Origin: Cenococcum geophilum 1.58
Lineage: Eukaryota > Ascomycota > Dothideomycetes > Gloniales > Gloniaceae
NCBI GenBank assembly: GCA_001692895.1
Contig: KV748258.1
Span: forward strand, 1 to 64,000
Direction of reading: 5' to 3'
Length of the DNA: 64,000 bases
The translations under genes were made by a program, and so were the position numbers. A model generated the notes under the pieces. That model ran no database searches. It saw nothing but the letters and a program-made list of their open reading frames with translations, and was not told where the DNA came from. Of this stretch, positions 45,676 through 56,640 are shown piece by piece. Positions within the stretch are counted from its first letter, which is position 1, and each line of letters starts with the position of its first letter.

Positions 45676-48600
45676 CATATTACACCTATTAATTTAATTG
45701 ATCGTACCCCTTATTAAATACTTCATTTGTCCTTGCAAGCACCTTTTAATATAACTTCTCAAGCTACCCAAGCTGTCACTATAACAGTGATATTATCGAA
45801 CTAAGCTGATTGGGACGAATAGATTAACCTTATTAGGCTTCGAGCTCGAATAGGAGACATATGGGAGTACGTCGACCCCTCAACCAAACAGGATCAGTTG
45901 CCCCGTTTACTTAAACCAGTCTTTCCTAGGCCTTAAGATATAAAGACAGGAACAACCTTATATATAGCTCTCTCTAAGGACAAGAAGGACGAGCTTTAAA
46001 TTCTCCGTAAGAGGTATAAGATAGTAAAGAAGGAATATAAGAAGTAGAAGGCAGCTTTAACCTCTCTACAAAGCTATATTACTGGTATAGTGGCTAGGAA
46101 CCTTAACACCTATATACTAGGTATTAACTCGGTATATAATACCCTGGTGGCTCTTAAGGAGAGGGTTGCCCCTACCAATACAGCACGTAAGCTGTACCTA
46201 TCCACTCAATATATTAAGGTTAAAAAGGGCCTAAAGAACCAGAACTTTAAGGCCTGGCTATAGCAGTAGGAGAAGACATATAACGACTGCAAAAAGATCA
46301 AATTGCTAGACGTAAACGGCGACTAAGCAATTAGAGACTTTCTGCTGGCTATAGAGCCAGCATTACCAAACTGGGCTTTAATGTGGAGGGTCGAATTTAA
46401 TAAACACGACTAGGCCAGTAACTAGATAATATCTATAGATTAACTGGTTAAAATATATCGGAACTATTAACAAATAAAGACTGCCTAAAAGAGAAGGGAT
46501 TAACTTAGCACTAATGCAGTGGGCTTTTAGGGCGAGTTAATTAACGGATCTCGTAAAGACGAGGCTCCTAAGGATAAGGCTCCTAAGGACAAGGCCCCTA
46601 TTATACCGTCTAGGACGTTAAAGAAGAAGGATACCCTAACGTGCTACTATGGAGATATTTACTAGTTTCCGGATTATCCTTATATTAACGAATTAGTTTA
46701 ATTAAAGGATTAGAAATCTAATAAAGCCACAGCTATAAAAGTTAAGGAAAGGATTATAAGCGCATTAGATTAGACTAAGTTAAAGATTAAGAAGATAAGA
46801 AAGGAGGCTTTAGGTAAGGAAGCTTTATAAAAGGAAGCCGTACGGAACCTAGATAGAAGTCAAAAGGAAGACAACTATGGTATCTTCGCCGTACACTAAG
46901 TGGGCGCCTATAACGCAGGTTCTGACTATAAGCTACGTAATAGCGTGATCCTTAACAGCGGAACCACAATATACGTCATTAATGATCGATTAAGATTTGT
47001 TGACGAGCTCCGACTGAGTAATAACTTTGTATACGCCGGAATGGGCTTAGATCCAGTTAAGGGCATAGAAATAGCAGCAGTTATAATACAGACGCTAGCA
47101 GGCCCTAGAAGGATCCTACTGGCTAATACAGCATATATACCAGCATTCTATACGAATTTAGCCTATCTAGATAGGTTTAACAATAAGAACATATGGTGGG
47201 ATAATAAAAAGAACCTACTATATTATAAAGACGATTATAAGACGTTTGCCTATTATGGGTAATATTGTAACCAAAACACGCTTAAATATAATAAGCTAAA
47301 AGCCTTATTTGCAATCTAATCGCGAGACCCCCTTCCTAATTAGGAAGTAGTAGAAAGGCTCTGGTATAAGAGACTAGGTTATATAGGGCCTAACACGATT
47401 AAGCATCTACCTTAGGAGGTAGGTAGTGCGAAGCTTTAAGGACTAGCGATAATTAACTATAAATCCTGTGCTGTTAGTAAGGCTTACAAAATTGTATTAA
47501 GAAGAGCACCTACTAATAAAGCAACGAGGCCCTTCTACTAAGTGCATATCGACTTATTTTAGGAGATTGTGGCGTATAACGGTTATAAATAGACAATACA
47601 TTTCTATAACGAATTTCTGCGAATAAATAAGGTGAAGACTTTTACCTAAAAGTTGTCGTTGACGTAAGCAATTATACGATATTCAAACAGGGTAAAGCGT
47701 CAATATAATTAGAAGATTGCGGTTATCCGAGTCGATGGCGAGACCTCCCTTAGTAGCGACTTCTATAGTTGGACAAACCAAGAAGGAATTATGGTGGAGC
47801 AATTGGCTCCATATATAAAGTCTTAGAACGGTTTTGCTAAATATTCTAGGGGGGTAATTATTATTAAGTCTTGTTACATGCGAATTAAAGCTCGATTACT
47901 AGAAGAGCTCTAGCCAGAGATTATTAGAGCTATAGTATATTTAATTAATCGGACACCGAACGCCTAGCTTAGCTAGATAACACCTTTTAAGAAGCTTTAG
48001 TTAGCACTAGGGCTCTTGCCACTAAAGCCAAATATAGCTTATCTACGTGTATACGGCTGTAGAGCTTACCCGCTTAAATATAACCTTTTACGCACTCGAA
48101 AGCTTAAGCTAAGAGCTTACATTAAATACCTAGTAGGGTACCAGTCGATAAATATCTTTAGGGTCTATATACCTAGCGAAAAAAAGGTAATTTAAATAAG
48201 AGACGTGACGTTTAATAAGCAATTGCTCTATGACGACAGTTAGCCAGATCTCGCGAATCTGCTCTAAAAACGCGCTAATTAAATTTTGGAAGTAATTAAT
48301 ATATTATACATTAATAAGACGCTTTAGGAAGAGCTTAATAAAACGTTAGATAAGGACAATAAGACTTTAGATGAGATTTAAGTAAATAATGGTAAAAATT
48401 AATAGGTAGACTCTAGTGGAAATTAAGACCAAGCAACCAATTAAGATAATAACGTAGCAAGCTCACAAACCTTAAAGAACGATTTCCTACCTACCCTTCC
48501 TACCCCAGATAAGACGCTAGAACCTCAGTTAATTCCTACTAAAGAATTCTTAAGCTCCTTAGCTCCCTCCACCCGTTAATAACCGCATTATAAATATGTA

Positions 48601-50355
48601 CCTATAGAGGATAACTTAAAGGATAAAGACGGCGCAGCTGTTAAGAAAGATAATATTATAAAAGGCAAATAATTAAGGAGGCTACCTAAACAATATATAG
48701 CTTATTTAACTTACCTTAAGGAGGTAGATAGCTTTAAAGCGCTTCGGGCAGCCTTCTACGTAGGCCTAAAATATTATAGGAAAATCCATCGTAATAAGCT
48801 ACCACCTCCGCCTAAAAACTAGAAGGAGCTTATAAGACACCAGTATAGGGAAGATTTCCTTACTACTGCTATAAAAGAGTATATAGACCTAGAAGGTCGT
48901 GGAACATTTAAGGTCGTAGATAAGACTCCGTTAGTTAAAATAGTGCCTACTACCTAGAGATTTACCTATAAAACGGACACTAACGGATATATAACGAAGT
49001 TTAAGGCACGACTTTGTGTAAGAGGCGATCTATAAGAGTTAATTTATAAGGATACCTATATGGCAACTCTAGCAGCTAAGGTCTTCAGAGCTCTAGCAGC
49101 AGTCATCACAGTATTTAATTTAGACGTTTAGCAGGGCGACGCTATTAACGCGTTTGCAAACAGTCTAATTAACAAAATAGTTTATATTAAGTGTCCGGAT
49201 GGATTTACTATTAAGGGCAAATGTCTACTACTATAAAGAGCTCTCTACGGACTTCGACGATCGCCACGTTTCTAGTACAACAACTTAAGTCAGGAACTAA
49301 CTAAATTAGGGTTAAAGCCTATTAGCGGAGAGCCGTGTCTCTACTACAATAATTAATTGATCGTGTTCTTCTATATAGACAATATCTATGCTATAAGCAC
49401 TAAGGAGAACCAGTTAGAGCTTTAGAGCTTTAAGAATGCGCTTATAAAGAGATACGAGATAAAGGACCTAGGTGAACTGTCCTAGTTCCTAGGAATTTGA
49501 GTATTAAGAGATAGGAGTTAGAGGAAGCTGTAGCTCTGTTAAGACTCCTATATTAAGAAGATCGCTAATAACTTTTATTTAACTAATATGCGCTTAGTTA
49601 GTATACCTATAAGCACTAACGGGCTCCTACCGAACCCAGAGGAAGCTTTAAATTAAGACACCTACGTCTACTAGAGGATAATTGGATTACTCCTCTACGC
49701 GACCTATATTACGAGACCTAATATAGCTTGAGCTTTAAGTAAGCTATCGGAATTCCTATAAAATCCCTTACCCCTCTATAACGCCGCAGCTTGTTAAGTA
49801 ATCGCCTACCTCTATTAAATAAGGACTCTTGCGATTAAATACTTAGGATATAGTGTAGGGAGTTAAGTCTTTACGGGAGCAAGCGACGTAGCGTTTAGAG
49901 ATAACTTAATAAGTAGATGTAGTACGGAAGGATATCTATTTACCCTTTTTAGGGGACTAATTAACTGGCGCTCTACTAAGCAGATGTTAGTAATAAAGTT
50001 AAGTACTAAGGCAGAGCTTATAGCTCTGTCGTACGCAGGAACGGAATTAATCTAGTAGAGTTGCTTCTTTAAAGAAATCGGATTAACCTTAGATAACAGG
50101 CAAACAATTAACTGTAATAATCTATAGACGATTTAACTGCTCACAAAGGACGGACCAGAGCTATCTACGAAGCTCCAACACGTCGACATACACCACCACT
50201 GGTTACGTTAAGAGGTACGTAACAATCGAATTAAGATTAATTGGACGCCTACTGCAGCAATAGTAGCAAACGGCCTAACTAAAGCTCTGCTAAGGCAGAA
50301 GCATAAAACATTCGTTCATCAATTAAACCTAGTTAATATTAAGGAAAGAATCTAA
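45676..50355 (+). pseudogene. Copia-2 gag-pol (degenerate, one frame)
   Basis: One frame of about 1560 codons ends at TAA 50353-50355. Gag begins with LQAPFNITSQATQAV and WDE-type sequence. The knuckle at 46642-46683 reads CYYGDIY, with Cys/His to Tyr changes. Protease has NSGTT, where Asp is replaced by Asn (46954-46956), inside a 120-codon stop-free piece (46900-47262). The pre-integrase finger reads LWYKRLGYIG (H to Y) near 47361. RT has DVxQGDAINAFANS near 49120 and catalytic YIDN at 49372-49383. RNase H/tail ends with HHHWLR near 50190. Loss of catalytic residues and many TAA/TAG make it inactive. Confidence 0.88.
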
Positions 50356-50441
50356 ATTAACAAAGGTAAATTTAACTCAACACCATGCCAAGACTTATAA
50401 TACAGCTTTGACCTGCAGGTCAGCTTAAAGCTAGGGGGGTG

Positions 50442-50637
50442 TGTTGACCGTGACGGGTACTGTCAGACATAAGCTTCAGATTTGTCTCGACCTAGTTTCA
50501 ATCTAGTTTCACCGTTCTCTAGGGACCCCTATGGGGGGTACTACCTCATGTATATATAGTCTCTTTTTCTCATAATTTGAATAGACAAGAGTCCTCATTC
50601 TTTACTTACTCATCGGTGCACGGACTACCGATCGACA
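50442..50637 (+). repeat. Copia-2 3' LTR (196 bp)
   Basis: Preceded by the purine tract AAAGCTAGGGGGG (50428-50439) and followed by TSD CGATT. Confidence 0.93.
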
Positions 50638-50692
50638 CGATTATAGAGACTTCCTAGTATATTAGTGCTGCGTATTAGGAGAGTTTTGGAGC

Positions 50693-50990
50693 TCCGTATT
50701 AAGCTTCGAGTAGAGCTCTAAGCAGAGCCTCGCGTAGAGCTTTGAGCAGAGCTTTTGAGTAGAGCTCCGTGCAGAGCCTAAGTAAAGCTTCGAGCAGAGC
50801 GTCGTGCAGAGCGTCGAGCAGAGCTTCGATAGAGCTTTAAGTGGAGCCTTATGCAGAGCTTCGAGTAGAGCTTTAAGCAGAGCTTTGAGCAGAGCTTTAT
50901 ATAGGCGTTCNTGCAGGCGTTCGTGCAGGCGTTCGTGCATGCGTTCGTGCAGGTTTGTAGGGACGTTTGTAGGGACGTTTGTAAGGGTAT
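50693..50990 (+). repeat. 12-bp minisatellite, copy 3 (degenerate), plus GCGTTCGTGCAG units
   Basis: About 17 diverged units of AGAGCTTCGAGC type, then a related 12-bp run (GCGTTCGTGCAG) at about 50903-50955 and GGGACGTTTGTA units. Ambiguous bases lie at 50911 and 51048. Same orientation as copy 2, from which it is separated by Copia-2. Confidence 0.85.
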
Positions 50991-51146
50991 TAGGGGCACG
51001 GTTGGGCTCCATTGCGAATGCAATATATAGAGTAGGAGATGAGCTTTNAAATGGAGGTATTGGCGAGCTGAGAAGTGCTGTATTAGGGGTCAAAGTACGA
51101 CGTTAAAGGCAATACAACTATCGTCCACCAGTGAGGCTGTACAGCC

Positions 51147-51380
51147 CTTACAAAACGCGCCCATAATCTCTTAGACCCTTGGAGAGGAATCTACCTCGGC
51201 GCTCTGTAATTGGCTGCTAAAGCTAGCGCAAGCACTAACGCCTGCGGCGTACATTAGCTGCGGCGCCAGTCGCTAATTGGCTTAGGTGTGGCGGTGCTAG
51301 CTGCTTATTGGCTCAGGAGTTTGCAGGGGGTAAGGTGGATTTTCTCTCCGAGGGTCTGAGTCAACTGAGATAACCTTAAC
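51147..51380 (-). repeat. Inner inverted repeat, right arm, with CCAAT boxes
   Basis: Reverse-complement partner of 44389-44623. Three ATTGGC(T) boxes lie near 51210, 51275 and 51307. Confidence 0.6.
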
Positions 51381-52039
51381 CGTCCTGCACACCTACAGTC
51401 ACGTGTTTGGTCTAGATTAAGGCTGCCACTCAATGGTGCCGATCCCATCCCCATCCTCCAAGCAAGGTAACGAAGGCAATTCTTTATAAGCGACCCCCAC
51501 TAGTAAAGCTCTCTGCCGCGCCAGTGCTGACTCTAAACCTCATGGCGAGACAGCGCCTAGAAAGCCTCTATTCGACCTCTTCCATCAACCATGCAGCTTT
51601 GCAGTTCTGCGAATGTTGCCTTTATCTCTTGCGCCGCCCGTGTAAACTCTCATAATCGTGAACGGCGTTCGGCTCTCCACTTGTCCTGCTACAGGTCTCC
51701 AACATCATCCGGGCAACGATTTGACCCTCTGCTTTCATAGTACCATAAAGCAGTGTATCCCCGAAGCTGGCGAATCCTTTGTCCTTGAAGGGCTTTCCTT
51801 ACGTCTTTGGAAGCATTCCTGTACAGTACATGAGCCACGCAATCTTTGTACTCACCCCACAAACAGGGCTAGTCCCAAAGCTCTTACCTCCGGCTTAGAC
51901 TAGGGGACTACGAATGCGGAGACAGAGCATGTTGAACTCGGAGGGGTGGGAGGAAGGGGGCCGTTAGAGTTCAGTCTCCTTCTATGTTTGTGATATTGAG
52001 CGTACTTCGGATTTCACTTCTAGTATTACTATTCGCTTC
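51381..52039. other. Intergenic, balanced composition, 3' of the NLR gene
   Basis: No stop-dense RIP signature. Short frames (a 37-codon frame from about 51542; 51658-51903 with a GTG start) lack domains and codon-level support. Confidence 0.4.
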
Positions 52040-54978
52040 CTATCCTTCATTAATTAACTCATCCTCATCATCAGGGCTATCACCCAGCTCCCATTCCATT
52101 ATTAAATCGACACATGCTGATTGCCTCGAACCGTCAGAATCCTTTTCATCATAAACCAAGTCCCATAAGTAGTTATTACTCTTTAAAATGTCAAGGGGGC
52201 ACAGACCCTGAACATCTTCCTTGAAGAAGGCAACTGCCTTTCCTCCCTTCACTCCTTTTGCCTGATGGTCGGCGCCATGCTGGAGAAGCATCTCAATTGC
52301 CGTGGTGTTCCTACCCCATGCTGCAAGTTGAAGTGGCGTTAGTGCGTAGCCAGGGGCATCAGGATCTGCCCCAAGCTCCAACAATAGGTCCATGCCAACC
52401 CCCGTAATTATGAGCTCAGGGGGGCAAACCAAATTTACTAACATACAAGTAGCATCAATATCATTCCCTGCGTACTCAAGGAACCGCCCAATACAGCCCT
52501 GACTCGAGAGTGAAGAAGCAAGGATAACAGGAATAGTCCCAATGCACGATCTTAATTTCCATTCCCATTCATCTGGGGCTGGAACAGTCCAAATATATAC
52601 CTTTTGCTGAATAGCGCAGAGTTCTTTGATATCCTTATCCTTCATGAATTCTTCCGCAATTGGATTCAGGTTTCTTAGAAGCAAATTGGTCAGAATTGAA
52701 GCGTCAACACTTGATAGTGGCAGTTCCCACTGTGGAATATCCTCAGCCATTGAACTGAAATGAAAATTCCCATTTCCAAATTTAACATTTCTAACGCAAG
52801 CGAGAGATTTGTAATGCGGCCTGCTAGGGTCAAAAAAGTGGCAGACCAAGCAGAACAATTTCGTGTTGCCGAGTATTAAATTCATCGCAGCCTCTTCACT
52901 GCGGTCTGGGCCGTTAGGATTGTATTTGGCTAGTTGACCGCAGGAAGCAACTGCGTAGGCCTCGGCGCTATCGAGCCAGCGATAAGCCTTAGGGGGGGAA
53001 GTGAAGTTAAGAGCTTGAGAAAAAATGCTCGTAGAGAATTCCAAGTGAACCTCCTTATCGTCAAGGGCGAAATATGCGGCGGACGAGGACCGGACTCTCT
53101 CTGAGTAAAGGTACTCTTTGACTGTGTAATGCGCACAGGAGACCACCTCCACTATCTCAGTTTCGGCAACGACTTTAGACCCTTCCCAGTCTTTGAGATC
53201 TTCGAGATCATCTTCTCCAACAGTTCTCGACTGGACATCAATAAGACAACCACATAGATCCCTCAAGAGCTCTACATCGTATGCATTCTTCGCTAGACAC
53301 TGTGGTTCGTAAAGGTCTGCTGATGTACCTTGCACAAGTACTCGCAATGGAATCGGTTCATCTGTAAACTCGAAACCGCGAATAATGTCATTATGACCAA
53401 GTATCCAAAGAAGAATTTTTCGGACAACTCGCCGATGTCGTTCCGAAATTTGCTGGAAGATTTTCTCGTATGCTGCATCTAGATCTGGGGGCAGATTTTG
53501 AAGTTCTTCGTGTAGATCCGTGGTCGGCTGCAATCGTTCAAGAATATGCAATTGGCAAACGGCCCATTGGAACCTGGTTATGGCGAGGTTAATAGAGTTA
53601 GCGACTTGCGCAGAAATAATATATTCTTTCGACGAGAAACGTACATTCCTTGTGCGCCATTTACAATCGCATTTTCCATTTCAGGGAAAAACTTTTTCCA
53701 CTTCTGCAGCTTCTTATTGCGACTGAGATTAGACCTGACTGCTAAACGGATATCTTGGTCTACAAGCGGGTTGCTCATTGACACCGACATCGAAACATCT
53801 GCCAATGTGGTCTCGATATCATAGTAGTTGCGACTGGTGGCAAGCAGTCGTACGTTTTGAAACTCAGATAATTTCTTCAGGACATGAAGCAGTTTCCCCC
53901 GCTCTTTACTTTCATCCACAGCATCCAAGATGATGAAAACCCGTTGGAACCTACGAAGAATAATCTGAAGAAATTTCAGGAGGTCCGTAATGGGAGGCTC
54001 GCACCTCTCACTATGAGCCTCAATGAGGAGTTTGGGGACAAAGGACGACCGCCGACAAAGGCGGGAAACTACCCAGCGGAGAAATGGCTCAGTTTCTTCC
54101 TGGGTATTTTGGTTGCAGTAATAAAAGGCATATTCTTGGTCCTCGTGGCTGCCGCAGAATTTCTTAACTTGCTCAATGAGATACGATGCGAGAACTGTCT
54201 TTCCACACCCTGGGATACCATGTAGCCACAGGAAATTTACAAGGGGGTTGTCACCAAGCCATGCCTGCCATTCTGGAGTTTTGTGTATCCATTGGGAGGT
54301 CTCCGGCTCATGATTCTGGAAAGAGGCATTGTGCTTAGCAGAAGGATTCGTTAATTGGAGCCAATCGAGAATAGCATCCCTGGTTTGGTCTAAATGCTTT
54401 ATCAGCTTTCTATACTATTAAATAGACTGAATTCTCCTAACTGGTCAAATTATCTTTCATTTCTTCTCGTATTTTGCCGATATCATCTTTGATTGCTCGT
54501 ATATCTTGTCTTTACCATAATAGTGAGAAGACATTATAATGTTAAGCGCACCGGGAACTTACACCATGCTCCCAGAAAGGGCCAGGAGAATTGTTCCCTT
54601 TTGTTGGGAAATCTCTGCCAAAAGTTTCCTGGCCTTGGATTCCTTCAACGCCCAGGCGAGAGTAGCAAATGTGATCTCGGATGTTTTGCGTTTCTTCCCA
54701 GATGATAATAAGATCGCATCCCATCCTAGCAGAACCTCTAGCTTTTCAACAGCTATTTTACATCGCTGAAGGGACCCGTTGATACCGGTTAAGACGGGAA
54801 TCTCAAGCGTCCTCGAGTCTCGAAGCTGCTCGAGAATGAATCGAAGGCTTAGGATCTCGGAGTGTATAAGTTGGATATCGTTCGGCGCATCTTTAACAGT
54901 GTCAATAATGTGCTTGGATATTTGAATGACCCGGTCTAGGAGCTGAAACAAGGCAATTCCAGCGGCGGCTACCTCCAT
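52040..54978 (-). CDS. NLR (STAND) receptor: SesA/HeLo-like - NACHT - ankyrin; two probable frame breaks
   Basis: Model: exon 1 54978-54563, intron 54562-54510 (GTAAGT...AAAG), exon 2 54509-53645, intron 53644-53574 (GTACGT...CTAAC...CAG), exon 3 53573-52040; about 938 codons. The start MEVAAAGIALFQLLDRV fits the family better than an ATG 36 codons upstream. Residues 1-138 match the fungal STAND N-terminal type (DAPNDIQLIHSEILSL, KARKLLAEI). NACHT: Walker A GIPGCGKT near 54205, Walker B VFIILDAVDE near 53920, LLATSRN, GMFQWAVCQL across intron 2. Next come a winged-helix-like part (VVSCAHYTVKEYLYSERV) and about two ankyrin repeats (DPDAPGYALTPLQLAAWGRN). Such proteins sense non-self and trigger defence or cell death. 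The frame breaks near 54447 and near 54405; each needs one added base, so pseudogene or sequence error. Confidence 0.8.
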
Positions 54979-55660
54979 GGAGACCAAGATTGAGTAGCCA
55001 GCTGACAATGAGCTATGCACAAGCAGATATGAAGACTTGCAATGTCGCTTGCATTTGTTGAAATACCCTGCCAGCTCATGTATCAACTAGCAAGTTCAGG
55101 AACCGCTACGACATGCGTAATTCCGGGTTGGCGGGATCGATCCAAGTCCGAGGCTTTGGAGGTTGGAAGGCAGACATTAACTTTAAATCTAGGAGCCAGC
55201 CCCGTGCATGCAGAAATAGCTGACTCAGACGAGGGTTTACCTTGGAAAAATGGCCGGGTCTGTTGGAATTTTGGGCTGGAATGCTAACAGTGGTGGCTGT
55301 TCAGCCGCTAATGCAGCTGCCGATTTCTTGATGGGCTGACCACAGGGCAGACAGGACATGCTACCCGGAGCCTTACATATGCGCGCCATGATGCAGTAAC
55401 AGAGCTGTTGCGGCTGTGGCAACTAGCCCGAGGCTGTCGGCCCTTTGGCCGGCACGACGGACTCGCGTTTCTTCTCGCGGCATAATCATTTTCACCGACT
55501 TTACTATTGAGTTCGTGATCCGTGTACTCAGGGTTATTTGCCCATGTATCAATGCATTGAAGGTCGTTCTCAGTGCAATCGTGCTCGAATTTGACAGGGG
55601 GATAGAACCGCTTCACCGCCTGGAACGCCTCTTCACGCCCAGATGCATGCAGCTTGGCGG
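54979..55660. other. Upstream flank of the NLR gene
   Basis: Balanced composition. It should contain the NLR promoter, but no clear TATA or CCAAT array is evident. Open frames at 55308-55616 (minus) and 55416-55703 (plus) overlap on opposite strands and lack domains. Confidence 0.35.
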
Positions 55661-55940
55661 TGAAATACGAAGGCAGACGGCATTAAAATCCGGACGCCCT
55701 TAAGCGAGTACAACCCCCCAATTTTTCGGTCGCGATAATAAATTCACCACACAATGAATTATCTTAAAATTTACATAAATTAAAGCGCTGCGTCTTTTTA
55801 TACCTTTTTAACACTTTTTAGAGCATTTATTGTCTTAGGTTGACTTTTAATACGAGTCTAAAAACATGGAGATTTTGGTGTTCCTGCCTTCGCTTAAGGG
55901 CTGTCCGGATTTTAATGCCGTCTGCCTTCGTATCCAATCT
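55661..55940. repeat. Inverted repeat, arms about 46 bp, loop about 186 bp
   Basis: The left arm, 55661-55706 (ATACGAAGGCAGACGGCATT...CCCTTAAGCG), is the near-perfect reverse complement of the right arm, 55893-55940. The loop is AT-rich. It resembles a small foldback element or MITE. No target duplication is apparent. Confidence 0.75.
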
Positions 55941-56506
55941 TGGAGTCCAGCTAAAAGAGCGGAAGACGCGTCCACAACTTCTGTCAGATTCTAGAATCTC
56001 GGCTGAACCTCGGGTCCAGGTCACTTGGCTGATCTCAGGGAAACGAAGATATGAGCCACAGTCCTGAACAGCCACATATGTTGCCTTAGTGCCTGAGGCA
56101 ATTCAGCTTTGGCGAATAATCGCATAAGTGAGACGAAGTTGTCACTCGTTTCAATCATGAGGTATCGAACCGCCCAGCTATGTTGAATAGATCAGCGGGT
56201 CAGAACAGCCACAAGGCTCATGACAATTGCTGGGTCAGTAGGGCGGTCCTAAATCCTAGATATAACATTTTTATAAGTATTAGGGGCAATAAAAGCTTGA
56301 TGGTGACGCCATATTGGAGAGACTCTCTTTTGCTATAAATGGAGGCATTCTATACATCAGGCCCAAGGGCGATAATGTATAGGGAAATTCCTAGAAAGAG
56401 GGTTTTAGAACGTTCACGGGTGGCTACAGAACATAACGGATACAAAAATTTGGTAGACTTCGGTGTTTGTAGAGAATTCGGCATGTTTAAAGTCAAAGTA
56501 CCGGTT
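55941..56506. other. Balanced-composition flank, no supportable gene
   Basis: An 82-codon minus-strand frame (55827-56075) and a 75-codon plus-strand frame (55840-56067) overlap the inverted repeat and each other. Neither has a recognisable domain. Confidence 0.35.
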
Positions 56507-56551
56507 ATTTTTTTCGGCACAGAGGGTTTTTCGGCACATAGGGATGGACGT
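56507..56551 (-). repeat. Right terminal repeat, TA-flanked
   Basis: The reverse complement reads ACGTCCATCCCTATGTGCCG, then a second GTGCCG, matching the start of 43905-44220. A TA follows at 56552-56553. Balanced composition ends here and the AT-rich RIP region resumes shortly after. Confidence 0.65.
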
Positions 56552-56640
56552 TACCCAAGCTATTTTCTGAAATAGAGTCTCTAAATAAATATGCAATCGT
56601 GCCCTAGTAGTAGTAACTGCCTTGAGCGACTTCGGAAGCA

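Larger units (their letters stand above)
45458..50637 (+). mobile_element. Copia-2: full-length Ty1/Copia element
   Basis: LTRs of 196 bp at 45458-45653 and 50442-50637 start TGTCGACCGTG/TGTTGACCGTG and end GATCGACA. A perfect TSD, CGATT, is at 45453-45457 and 50638-50642. One gag-pol frame with RIP-type stops. LTRs differ at only about eight sites, all transitions, so it is younger or less mutated than Copia-1 and the Gypsy pair. It inserted between two parts of the 12-bp minisatellite region. Confidence 0.95.

Noticed and set aside
51658..51903. 81-codon frame 3' of the NLR
   Set aside because: GTG start, no domain, no splice context.
55308..55703. Opposed open frames upstream of the NLR
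   Set aside because: They overlap on opposite strands in GC-rich DNA, with no recognisable domain.
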